This document shows positions 6,005 to 12,169 of a stretch of 13,329 nt of DNA, in pieces; the first letter of the stretch is position 1; each line of letters begins with the position of its first letter. Origin of the DNA: Oscillospiraceae bacterium (GTDB taxonomy: Bacteria > Bacillota_A > Clostridia > Oscillospirales > Ruminococcaceae); NCBI GenBank assembly GCA_017414145.1, contig JAFPQL010000072.1, positions 1 through 13,329 on the forward strand, in the 5' to 3' direction. The position numbers were made by a program, and so were the translations under genes. The notes beneath the pieces are model-generated. The model worked only from the letters and a program-made list of their open reading frames with translations. It searched no databases and was not told where the DNA came from.

Positions 6005-6331
6005 TCAGTTTCTGGAGGTATCGAAGAAGCGGCGCTCATTCGGATAGGCATAGTTGAGCTTTTCGATGGCAGCCTTCTCCATATAGCCTTCCAGATCGTC
6101 TGTCTCGACGAATTTTTCCAGCTCGATGCGCTCGGCATCGGCGGCTTCGATCTTCTCCTTCAGTTCGGCAAGCTCCTGCCGCTTGTCAACGAGATTTGCC
6201 TGTGTGACGACAATCGAAACGATACAGACAATAAACACGGCTGCCACAACGATTCGCGTGATGATCCAGTCGAAGATATTGCGCCGCTCGCCCTTCTGAT
6301 TGCGTCTGCGTTCACCCTTGTTGCATTCCAT
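6005..6331 (-). CDS. divIC: Septum formation initiator family protein (DivIC/FtsB type)
   Basis: A 108-aa bitopic membrane protein: a basic cytoplasmic N-terminus (GERRRNQKGERR), one transmembrane helix (about 22-43), a coiled coil (about 46-75, with heptad-like Leu/Ile spacing in ELAELKEKIEAADAERIELE), and the C-terminal EKAAIEKLNYAYPNERRFF, which matches the family's conserved end. DivIC works with FtsL and DivIB in the divisome as part of septal wall synthesis. The ATG at 6331 has GGAG 8 nt upstream; the frame continues upstream into the yabQ gene, but the promoter at 6383-6411 lies inside that extension and rules it out. The order yabP-yabQ-divIC-yabR confirms the identity. Confidence 0.93.
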   Translation of the reverse strand: MECNKGERRRNQKGERRNIFDWIITRIVVAAVFIVCIVSIVVTQANLVDKRQELAELKEKIEAADAERIELEKFVETDDLEGYMEKAAIEKLNYAYPNERRFFDTSRN

Positions 6332-6382
6332 TGTTCTTTCTCCGTTCTGTCCCGGACCGTTGTCCGATATTTTTCTCATTCT

Positions 6383-6411
6383 ATTATAACGCAATCGCAG
6401 CGATTGGTCAA
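6383..6411 (-). promoter_or_regulatory. Strong sigma-A promoter of divIC, overlapping the yabQ stop codon
   Basis: On the minus strand: -35 TTGACC (6406-6411), 17-nt spacer, -10 TATAAT (6383-6388). The TGA inside the -35 hexamer is the yabQ stop codon (6408-6410). The spacer contains a perfect palindrome AATCGC-T-GCGATT (6393-6405), which could be a regulator site. The predicted start is at about 6376, giving a leader of about 45 nt. Confidence 0.88.
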
Positions 6412-6836
6412 GAGGTTTTTGAAATTTTTTGCGCGCCGTCCGTTTTTTCGGGGATTCTGACAAAAAACCGGGCTGTTTTTTGCCGGATTCGCCCGTACAG
6501 CCCCGACCGGACCCGCCGGATCCCGCGCAAAACGCGTCCTGTGACCGCACCGGCCGTCAGGAGATAGAGCGCCAGCCCCAGCAGCATCCCGAAGGCCGTA
6601 TAAAACCGCAGACTGCCGTGCAGAAACATCACGGCACAGCACTGGTGCAGCAGCATCAGGCAGAATACATAGAGCGCGTCCTCGCAGAACACCGCCGCGG
6701 CACAGTGCGGGATCAGTGCGCGCAGCAGCCGCAGCGCATCCAGCAGGACGCCGGCGGGCAGGCCGAGCAGTACGCTGAACAGAAACATCTCTGCCTCTGC
6801 GGAGACGGTTGTGAGATGCTCCGTCATTCCCGTCAC
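6408..6836 (-). CDS. yabQ: Spore cortex biosynthesis protein YabQ
   Basis: A 142-aa membrane protein. The segment FLFSVLLGLPAGVLLDALRL (about 18-37) carries the family's G-x-x-x-G-x-x-x-D-x-x-R pattern, and further hydrophobic segments lie at about 45-70 and 78-97. The C-terminus is basic and cytoplasmic (RVLRGIRRVRSGLYGRIRQK). In Bacillus subtilis YabQ is needed for cortex formation and sits in the forespore outer membrane. The start is a GTG at 6836 that overlaps the yabP stop by four bases (GTGA), with GGGAG about 9-10 nt upstream; an ATG three codons later has no better site. Position between yabP and divIC supports the call strongly. Confidence 0.87.
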   Translation of the reverse strand: MTGMTEHLTTVSAEAEMFLFSVLLGLPAGVLLDALRLLRALIPHCAAAVFCEDALYVFCLMLLHQCCAVMFLHGSLRFYTAFGMLLGLALYLLTAGAVTGRVLRGIRRVRSGLYGRIRQKTARFFVRIPEKTDGAQKISKTS

Positions 6837-7108
6837 CGCAGCAGTCTCCCGATCAGGCCGCGGGACGCCGTGCGGTCGCGGTCGCCGTAGCGGAGTGCGC
6901 TGATTTCACCGGAAATGCGCAGTCCGCCGGTTTCTGTGCTCAGCTCACTGACCGTGAGTCCGCTGCCCAGAACGGTCAGCTCACCGAGCGCGGTATACAG
7001 CACAGCCGCACGGTCATCAAAGCGGACGATCTCCGTCACGCCGGTCAGCGTCAGCAGACTGCGGTTTTCCAGCACGGCACTGTGCGTGCGGGATTGCGGT
7101 TCCTTCAT
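6833..7108 (-). CDS. yabP: Sporulation protein YabP
   Basis: A 91-aa protein with the YabP/YqfC-type beta-rich fold: SRTHSAVLENRSLLTLTGVT (6-25), then VRFDDRAAVLYTALGELTVLG and LSTETGGLRISGEISALRYG. The 'LENR..L.ltGV..v..Fd' pattern is the family signature. In Bacillus subtilis yabP is transcribed in the mother cell together with yabQ. I chose the ATG at 7108 because AGGAGG lies 9 nt before it (7118-7123) and the family similarity begins shortly after; the frame is open further upstream through the intergenic hairpin region. It is translationally coupled to yabQ. Confidence 0.88.
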   Translation of the reverse strand: MKEPQSRTHSAVLENRSLLTLTGVTEIVRFDDRAAVLYTALGELTVLGSGLTVSELSTETGGLRISGEISALRYGDRDRTASRGLIGRLLR

Positions 7109-7132
7109 GCCGCGGCACCTCCTGTCTGCGGC

Positions 7133-7140
7133 ATTGTATG
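7133..7140 (-). promoter_or_regulatory. Possible sigma-E-type -10 box before yabP
   Basis: CATACAAT on the minus strand, matching the sigma-E -10 consensus (cATACAnT) used for yabP in Bacillus. It would place the start at about 7126, just before the ribosome site. The matching -35 element (ATA-containing) is not evident, so this rests on the -10 box and on the known regulation of the gene. Confidence 0.4.
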
Positions 7141-7173
7141 CAGCAAAGCCGCGCCGCAGAACCGGACACAGCA

Positions 7174-7208
7174 AACCGCCGGTCCCCAAAGAGCGGGAAC
7201 CGGCGGTT
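7174..7208 (-). terminator. Strong hairpin after the dockerin gene, likely terminator
   Basis: A 9-bp stem AACCGCCGG / CCGGCGGTT continues, past a one-base bulge, into TCCC / GGGA around an 8-nt loop. It begins 23 nt after the stop at 7231. Only TTT follows on the minus strand, so the T-tract is poor, but the stem is the most stable in the window and separates two functionally unrelated genes. Confidence 0.6.
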
Positions 7209-7230
7209 CTGATGCAAGCAGTCAGTCAGC

Positions 7231-9969
7231 TTACGGGGCATCCGGCAGATCCGGATTGCCGATCAGCTCATACCATGTCAGGTCATCGAAACCTGCATTG
7301 TACTTGAGCGTGAAGTAGGTCAGGATGCTCGTCGCGTCGAAGGCGGACAGCTCGCCGTCCAGATCGACATCGCCGACGATGACCTGCTCCGGCGTCAGAA
7401 CGCTGTCGCTCGGATCAAAGCCCATGACCACGACCTCATTGAAGTAGGTCAGAACGAGCTGGGCGTCAAACGCCGTCACCATGCCGTCGCCGTCCACATC
7501 ACCGAACAGGCCGATGTGGATCTCGCACTTGAGCACCAGCGGCTCGCCGCTGCCGTTCAGAATCTCAGCCTGAATCGTGCAGTCGCCGGTATCGGCAGCC
7601 GCAGTCACCATGCCGTTGTCGTCAACCGTTGCGACGGACTCGTCGGTGGAGCTCCAGCGCAGGCCGGTGCCGAAGGCATCGAGCACTGCCAGCTTGACGG
7701 TCTCACCCTTCTTGGTGAAGCTGTAGGACGCATAGTTCAGTCTCGGATTTGCAGCACCCTTGGCGTTGACCGTAACGGTGCCGGGGAAGAGCTTGGCGTG
7801 GTGGTCGCTGCCGTCCGTATCGCAGGCCTGCGAAACCTTATCGACATCGGGAAGGGTCTTGCCGCCTTCCTCCAGCCACTCAAACTTGTAAACGGTGCCG
7901 TCCTTTGCGTCCTCCGGAATTGCAACAGTGATGTAGCAGATCACGGCGCCGTCCTTGGCAGTCTCATTCTTGCCCTCCGGGCAGGTGAACACATAGGAAA
8001 TCGGGACGGTCTTGGAGCTGGGCTGCGTGCTGGCCAGATAGGCGTCGCCGTCCGTAATGCGGTTGATCTTCAGGCCGTCGGAGTAGACCCAGTACAGGGA
8101 CATACCTGCCGTGCCGGGATCGTTGTAGACATAGACCGGAACCTTGACCTTGGTGCCGGGTGCGCCGCTGACATCGCCGATGACGAGATACATCCCCTCT
8201 GCCATGCCTTCGTACTTGTTCTCAATCGCCGGAGCCTGAGACACGGTGGTCTCGGTGGTCATGGTCACATCTTCCGGCGTCGTTTCCGTCGTGGTCGTGA
8301 CAGACTCTGTCGTGGTCGTGACAACTTCTGTCGTGGTCGTGACAACTTCTGTCGTCGTCTCGGCCGGCTCCTCCTCATAGGTCACATCAAAGCTGAGGGT
8401 ATCCAGCACTTCGCCGCCCAGCGCCTCGACGGTCAGCTTGACAGGATAAGTGCCTGCCTTTTTCGTATTCACGGCAGTCGCATCCAGATACACCTCACAG
8501 GCCGCAGACACCGTCCCGGACGCATGGGTCAGCAAAATTGAATCGCCCAGCCGGATCTTTTCGGCAGTCTTCGGCTTTGCCGGAATCGTGACAGCCTGCT
8601 TCTCCTTGGTAACCTCCGAGCCGTCATTGAACTTTGTGGCATAGTCTGCGGTCACCTTCATGCCGCTCAGACTGAGCGCCTCGCCGACCTTATACGCGGT
8701 CTTGGTTGCCGCCTTGCTCAGGGTCAGCTTTGCGGTCAGTGCGTCGATTGAAAGGTCGCGCAGATCAAAGGTCGTGGTGATCTCCGCGGTCGTCGTCTCC
8801 TCAGAGGTCGTCGCGGACTCTGTGGTCGTGGTGATCTCCGTCGTTGTCTCCTCGGAGGTCGTCAGCTCTGTTTCGGCAGCATAAGTCACCTCAGCCGAAG
8901 CCGATGCAAAGGGCTCGCCCGCACCGACCGGCTCGACCGTCACGGTCACCGGATAAGTGCCGGGCTTGGTCGGATCCACCTTGGAGGCATCGAGATACAC
9001 TTCCACCGGAACCGCAAGGAAGCCGGAGAAATGCTCCAGCGTGCTGTCGCCGATCTTCACCTTGTTCGTGCCGCACTTCTCAGGCAGCTCCGCCTCAAAG
9101 GTCTTGCTGTCCGAAGTGCCGTCGGAAAATTTGCCGCTGATATTGCAGGAGACGGAAGCACCTGCAAGGCTGAGCGGATCACCGACCGTGAAGGCCGGGA
9201 AGTCCTCCGGCAGCGTCAGCGCCGCTTCCGCAGTCACATCGCATTTCAGGTTCTCGACATCCACAACATGGACCGTAAACGGCTTGGTATTGAACGCAAC
9301 CGTCTCGTCCGTATTCGCGGCGGTGCAGGCGCTCTTTGCGAGCCAGCGGGTTTCGCTGCCGATCGTCACGCTGTTGACATACGGATCGCGGCGGACATCC
9401 AGCACATAGTCGCCCGCGGGCGTCCCCTTCGGAACGGTCAGCGTCATCTCGGCAAAGGCCTTGTCATACGCCCAGCTGACATCGGATGTCCACGAGGTCG
9501 TGCCCGGCTCGGATGCGGAATCCGCATTCTCTTCCTGCGAGAAGCGGTACACCCAGCTCAGGTTCATCACATCCGCAGTAAAGAGGCTCTGGAAGCTCTT
9601 GGAGGAGTCTCCCTCGTTTTCGCTGTCAAAGCAGTACGGATTTGCGAGCTTTGTCTCATCCAGCGAGAAGCCGTAGTTGTGGAACGCATCGTTCTCATCC
9701 ACCTCGCCGTCATTCACCTGAAATTTCAGGGAAATGCCGTTGACGCCGGGGTTGGACGGCACATACAGCTTCAGTTTCATTGCATAATCGCTTTTTGCCA
9801 GATCAGAGACAGAAAGCGAAGTGCTGTTGCCGGCAGTGCCCTGAATGTCAAACAGCAGCTCCGGCGCAGCAGTCTCCTCAGGACCGGCCGCAGACACCGC
9901 CGCACCCGGAAGAGCCGACAGCGCCGTGCAGCAGGCAAGCGCCGCTGCAAGAAGTTTCTTCATACGCAT
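7231..9969 (-). CDS. Secreted multimodular protein with cohesin-like module, Ig-like repeats and type I dockerin
   Basis: A 912-aa exported protein. Order: signal peptide (1 to about 27, MRMKKLLAAALACCTALSAL then VSAA); an N-terminal beta-rich cohesin-like region (about 36-236, with VPSNPGVNGISLKFQV); two homologous Ig-like repeats (about 241-365 and 408-533, both with VG(D/E)xLSL.G, .F.DGS/T and VYLDA..V..(T/K)K(P/A)GTYPV); Thr/Glu linkers after each (367-400, 535-578); a cohesin-like module (about 592-735, GDVSGAPGTKVKVPVYVYND then PGTAGMSLYWVYS); a Big_2-type Ig domain (742-820, LRWSSTDESVATVDDNGMVT); and a dockerin (821-893) with two calcium loops, GDVDGDGMVTAFD and GDVDLDGELSAFD, each followed by an LTYF helix. 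No catalytic domain is visible. Dockerins dock onto scaffoldin cohesins of cellulosomes. The start at 9969 has AAAGGA 8 nt upstream. It lies 55 nt after rex on the same strand. Confidence 0.9.
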   Translation of the reverse strand: MRMKKLLAAALACCTALSALPGAAVSAAGPEETAAPELLFDIQGTAGNSTSLSVSDLAKSDYAMKLKLYVPSNPGVNGISLKFQVNDGEVDENDAFHNYGFSLDETKLANPYCFDSENEGDSSKSFQSLFTADVMNLSWVYRFSQEENADSASEPGTTSWTSDVSWAYDKAFAEMTLTVPKGTPAGDYVLDVRRDPYVNSVTIGSETRWLAKSACTAANTDETVAFNTKPFTVHVVDVENLKCDVTAEAALTLPEDFPAFTVGDPLSLAGASVSCNISGKFSDGTSDSKTFEAELPEKCGTNKVKIGDSTLEHFSGFLAVPVEVYLDASKVDPTKPGTYPVTVTVEPVGAGEPFASASAEVTYAAETELTTSEETTTEITTTTESATTSEETTTAEITTTFDLRDLSIDALTAKLTLSKAATKTAYKVGEALSLSGMKVTADYATKFNDGSEVTKEKQAVTIPAKPKTAEKIRLGDSILLTHASGTVSAACEVYLDATAVNTKKAGTYPVKLTVEALGGEVLDTLSFDVTYEEEPAETTTEVVTTTTEVVTTTTESVTTTTETTPEDVTMTTETTVSQAPAIENKYEGMAEGMYLVIGDVSGAPGTKVKVPVYVYNDPGTAGMSLYWVYSDGLKINRITDGDAYLASTQPSSKTVPISYVFTCPEGKNETAKDGAVICYITVAIPEDAKDGTVYKFEWLEEGGKTLPDVDKVSQACDTDGSDHHAKLFPGTVTVNAKGAANPRLNYASYSFTKKGETVKLAVLDAFGTGLRWSSTDESVATVDDNGMVTAAADTGDCTIQAEILNGSGEPLVLKCEIHIGLFGDVDGDGMVTAFDAQLVLTYFNEVVVMGFDPSDSVLTPEQVIVGDVDLDGELSAFDATSILTYFTLKYNAGFDDLTWYELIGNPDLPDAP
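8288..8350 (-). repeat. Tandem 21-bp repeat (three copies) in the Thr-rich linker
   Basis: Three adjacent copies of a 21-bp unit (8288-8308, 8309-8329, 8330-8350); the last two are identical and the first differs by a few bases. In frame it encodes repeats of about seven residues, E-V/S-V-TTTT. Such linkers expand and contract by slippage. A second, less perfect duplication (TTSEETTT...EITTT) lies in the other linker at 8770-8871. Confidence 0.85.
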
Positions 9970-10006
9970 ATGCTTTATCCTTTCTGTTTGTTGCTTTCAA
10001 TATTTC

Positions 10007-10016
10007 CACAGCTGTG
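10007..10016. repeat. Perfect 10-bp palindrome between rex and the dockerin gene
   Basis: CACAGCTGTG in the 55-nt gap. No convincing sigma-A promoter is present in this gap, so the dockerin gene either reads from the rex operon or from a promoter I cannot see. The palindrome may be chance. Confidence 0.3.
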
Positions 10017-10024
10017 CAGGCGCA

Positions 10025-10675
10025 TCAGCCGTCGGATTCAGTATCATGCTGCTGCAGCAGTCCGTAGGTCAGTGTCAGAAGGCTGTCTGCAAGGTGGACA
10101 TTTTCCACGATGATTGCGGAATCGTCAAACCGGAGATCGCCCTGACTGAAATTCCAGAAGGCGCGCACGCCGAGCGAAACGAGCGTCTGTGCCAGCTCCG
10201 GCGCCGCGTGCTCCGGCACGCAGAGGATCGCCAGTTCCGGATGCTCCTGATGACAGAAGCCGGCAAGCGTATCTGTGTGGTGAATCGGCATCCCGTTCAG
10301 ATCCCTGCCGGCGACAAAGGGGTTCGCGTCAAAGAGCCCGACCAGCTCGCAGCCGCATTCGGCATAGCTGACATGGCTTGCGATGGCGTGTCCCAGATTG
10401 CCCAGTCCGATCAGAATGGCGCGGCGATGCAGCGAAACACCGAGAATCTGCCCGATCTCCTCGCAGAGTGCGCGGACATTATAGCCGTAGCCCTGCTGTC
10501 CGAAGCCGCCGAAGCAGTTGAGATCCTGCCGGATCTGCGAGGCGGTCAGCCCCATCAGTCCGGAGAGCTCCTTTGAGGAAATGCGGACGGTTCCCTTCTC
10601 CCGCAGTTCTCCGAGAAACCGGTAATACCGCGGAAGCCGCCGGATCACTGAGGGTGAGATCTCCTGTTTTGCCAT
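10025..10675 (-). CDS. rex: Redox-sensing transcriptional repressor Rex
   Basis: A 216-aa repressor that binds DNA when NADH/NAD+ is low and releases it when NADH rises, controlling fermentation and respiration genes. The N-terminal winged helix (about 8-66) has the family's RRLPRYYRFL and LTASQIRQDLNCFGGFGQQG segments. The Rossmann domain follows, with GLGNLG (90-95) as the dinucleotide motif and FDAN (115-118) after the second strand. The C-terminal helix ENVHLADSLLTLTYGLLQQ is the domain-swap helix of the dimer. Length is normal. The start at 10675 has AAGGAGG 9 nt upstream, and this site overlaps the end of icd, 14 nt away, so rex is almost certainly cotranscribed with icd. Confidence 0.95.
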   Translation of the reverse strand: MAKQEISPSVIRRLPRYYRFLGELREKGTVRISSKELSGLMGLTASQIRQDLNCFGGFGQQGYGYNVRALCEEIGQILGVSLHRRAILIGLGNLGHAIASHVSYAECGCELVGLFDANPFVAGRDLNGMPIHHTDTLAGFCHQEHPELAILCVPEHAAPELAQTLVSLGVRAFWNFSQGDLRFDDSAIIVENVHLADSLLTLTYGLLQQHDTESDG

Positions 10676-10689
10676 GTGGCAGTGCCTCC

Positions 10690-11901
10690 TTACCGCAGCA
10701 TCGCGGAGAGTCTGGTATTGATTTCCTCCAGGAAGGTTCTGGAATCGACCTTGCGCTTGTTTTCCAGCTTGGAGAGCAGGTAGAGGTCACCGGTCATGAC
10801 GCCGTCCTCGATCGTGCCGATCGTGGCAGCTTCGAGCTTGTCGGCAAAGCCGCAGAGTGCGGGAATGCCGTCCAGCTCGCCGCGCTTTCTGAGCGCGCCG
10901 CTCCACGCAAAGATCGTGGCAACGGAATTGGTCGAGGTTTCCTCGCCCTTGAGGTACTTGTAGTAATGCCGCTGCACCGTGCCGTGCGCCGCTTCATACT
11001 CATAGACGCCGGACGGGGAGACAAGCACGGAGGTCATCATCGCCAGCGAGCCGTACGCGGTCGAGACCATGTCCGACATGACATCGCCGTCGTAGTTCTT
11101 GCACGCCCAGATGTAGCCGCCCTCCGAGCGGATGACGCGTGCGACGGCGTCGTCGATCAGCGTATAGAAGAATTCGATGCCTGCCGCCTCAAACTTCTCC
11201 TTGAACTCCGCTTCGTAGATCTCCGCAAAGATGTCCTTGAAGCGGTGGTCGTAGATCTTGGAAATCGTGTCCTTCGACGCAAACCAGAGATCCTGCTTTA
11301 AGTCAAGCGCGTAGTTGAAGCAGGCGCGTGCAAAGCCGGAAATCGAAGCGTCGAGATTGTGCAGGCCCTGAATCACGCCGTCGCCCTTGAAATTGTGGAT
11401 GAGCTGACGGGTTTCCTTTCCGTCGCTGTCCGTCACGACAAGCTCCGCCTTGCTGCCGCCGGAAACGCGCATTTCGGTGTTCTTGTAGACATCACCGTAG
11501 GCGTGACGGGCAATCGTAATGGGCTTTGTCCATGTGGGGATATACGGGGTAATGCCCTTGACGAGAATCGGGGTGCGGAACACGGTGCCGTCCAGCGCCG
11601 CACGGATTGTGCCGTTCGGCGACTTCCACATCTCGGAGAGGTTGTACTCCTCGACGCGGGCGGCATTCGGGGTGATCGTCGCGCACTTGACGGCGACGCC
11701 GTATTTCTTCGTCGCCTCGGCGCTGTCAACCGTCACCTGATCCTTCGTCTCCTCGCGGTGCTTTAACCCGAGGTCATAGTATTCCGTCTGAAGATCGACA
11801 TACGGGCAGATGAGAATCTCCTTGATCCACTGCCAGAGAATGCGGGTCATCTCGTCGCCGTCCATTTCGACCAGCGGCGTTGTCATTTTGATTTTGTCCA
11901 T
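10690..11901 (-). CDS. icd: NADP-dependent isocitrate dehydrogenase (eukaryote-like, type II)
   Basis: A 403-aa enzyme converting isocitrate plus NADP+ to 2-oxoglutarate, CO2 and NADPH. The substrate loop KSPNGTIR (93-100), the metal and catalytic region with IDDAVARVI (249-257) and [10 protein letters not shown] (270-279), and the cofactor segment [10 protein letters not shown] (304-313) match the homodimeric type II enzymes also found in eukaryotic cytosol and mitochondria. The AHGTVxRHY segment, with Arg 311 and His 312, indicates NADP. The length is full. The start at 11901 has GGAGG about 12 nt upstream, a rather long gap, but no better start exists. With aconitase upstream it forms the citrate-to-2-oxoglutarate branch that supplies glutamate. 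Confidence 0.95.
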   Translation of the reverse strand: MDKIKMTTPLVEMDGDEMTRILWQWIKEILICPYVDLQTEYYDLGLKHREETKDQVTVDSAEATKKYGVAVKCATITPNAARVEEYNLSEMWKSPNGTIRAALDGTVFRTPILVKGITPYIPTWTKPITIARHAYGDVYKNTEMRVSGGSKAELVVTDSDGKETRQLIHNFKGDGVIQGLHNLDASISGFARACFNYALDLKQDLWFASKDTISKIYDHRFKDIFAEIYEAEFKEKFEAAGIEFFYTLIDDAVARVIRSEGGYIWACKNYDGDVMSDMVSTAYGSLAMMTSVLVSPSGVYEYEAAHGTVQRHYYKYLKGEETSTNSVATIFAWSGALRKRGELDGIPALCGFADKLEAATIGTIEDGVMTGDLYLLSKLENKRKVDSRTFLEEINTRLSAMLR

Positions 11902-11930
11902 TGGCAGAACAAACCTCCCTATATAAAATC

Positions 11931-11948
11931 ACAGAATTACTTTTCTGT
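11931..11948 (-). other. Small hairpin in the 67-nt gap before icd
   Basis: A perfect 6-bp stem ACAGAA / TTCTGT with a 6-nt loop, followed on the minus strand by GATTTTAT. The stem is AT-rich, so it could at most act as a weak terminator or mRNA-processing or stability element between the small membrane gene and icd. No good promoter is seen in this gap. Confidence 0.35.
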
Positions 11949-11968
11949 ATCTGAAATGCGTTGTCCGC

Positions 11969-12169
11969 TCAGAAGCAAAACAGTGCAATCAGCACCAGCA
12001 CAACCGCGGCGCCGTAGCTGATTGCTGCGCGGTATTTTTCCTCCAGCTGCGGTACAAATTTCTCAAGCAGAAGCTGAAGGCCGATGCAAACCACAACAGC
12101 CAGAACGACCGTCACGGTCTTGTGAACCGTCCACGGCGAATGATACCGCAGCGCCGTCAGTGCCGTCAC
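11969..12169 (-). CDS. Small two-helix membrane protein of unknown function
   Basis: A 66-aa protein with two hydrophobic helices (about 18-36, VTVVLAVVVCIGLQLLL, and 49-66, AISYGAAVVLVLIALFCF) joined by a charged loop EKFVPQLEEKYR. It ends directly at the second helix. The start is a GTG at 12169 that overlaps the aconitase stop by four bases (GTGA), and GAGG lies 7 nt upstream, so its translation is coupled to aconitase. I do not recognise a family. The clean hydrophobic pattern, the coupling and the position between acn and icd make it a likely real gene. Confidence 0.7.
   Translation of the reverse strand: MTALTALRYHSPWTVHKTVTVVLAVVVCIGLQLLLEKFVPQLEEKYRAAISYGAAVVLVLIALFCF

Noticed and set aside
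6332..6550. Upstream extension of the divIC frame to 6550
   Set aside because: The divIC promoter and the end of yabQ lie inside it; the family begins at the ATG at 6331.
7516..8541. Plus-strand open frame of 341 codons opposite the dockerin gene
   Set aside because: Its repetitive Arg/Gly part is simply the reverse of the Thr-linker repeat; no start signal and no domain.
8236..8871. CRISPR-like repeats
   Set aside because: The repeats are short, contiguous, in frame and encode Thr-rich linkers; there are no unique spacers.
9963..10000. TTGAAA-17-TAAAGC as a promoter of the dockerin gene
   Set aside because: The -10 is poor and it overlaps the ribosome site, so the transcript would start after the site it needs.
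9031..10113. Plus-strand open frame of 360 codons spanning the end of rex and the start of the dockerin gene
   Set aside because: It crosses two well-supported minus-strand genes and their gap; composition is that of a shadow.
11894..11912. Rex-box-like sequence TTGT...ACAA at the icd start codon
   Set aside because: Only the outer four bases pair, the length is 19 rather than 18, and it overlaps the start codon; not a credible Rex site.
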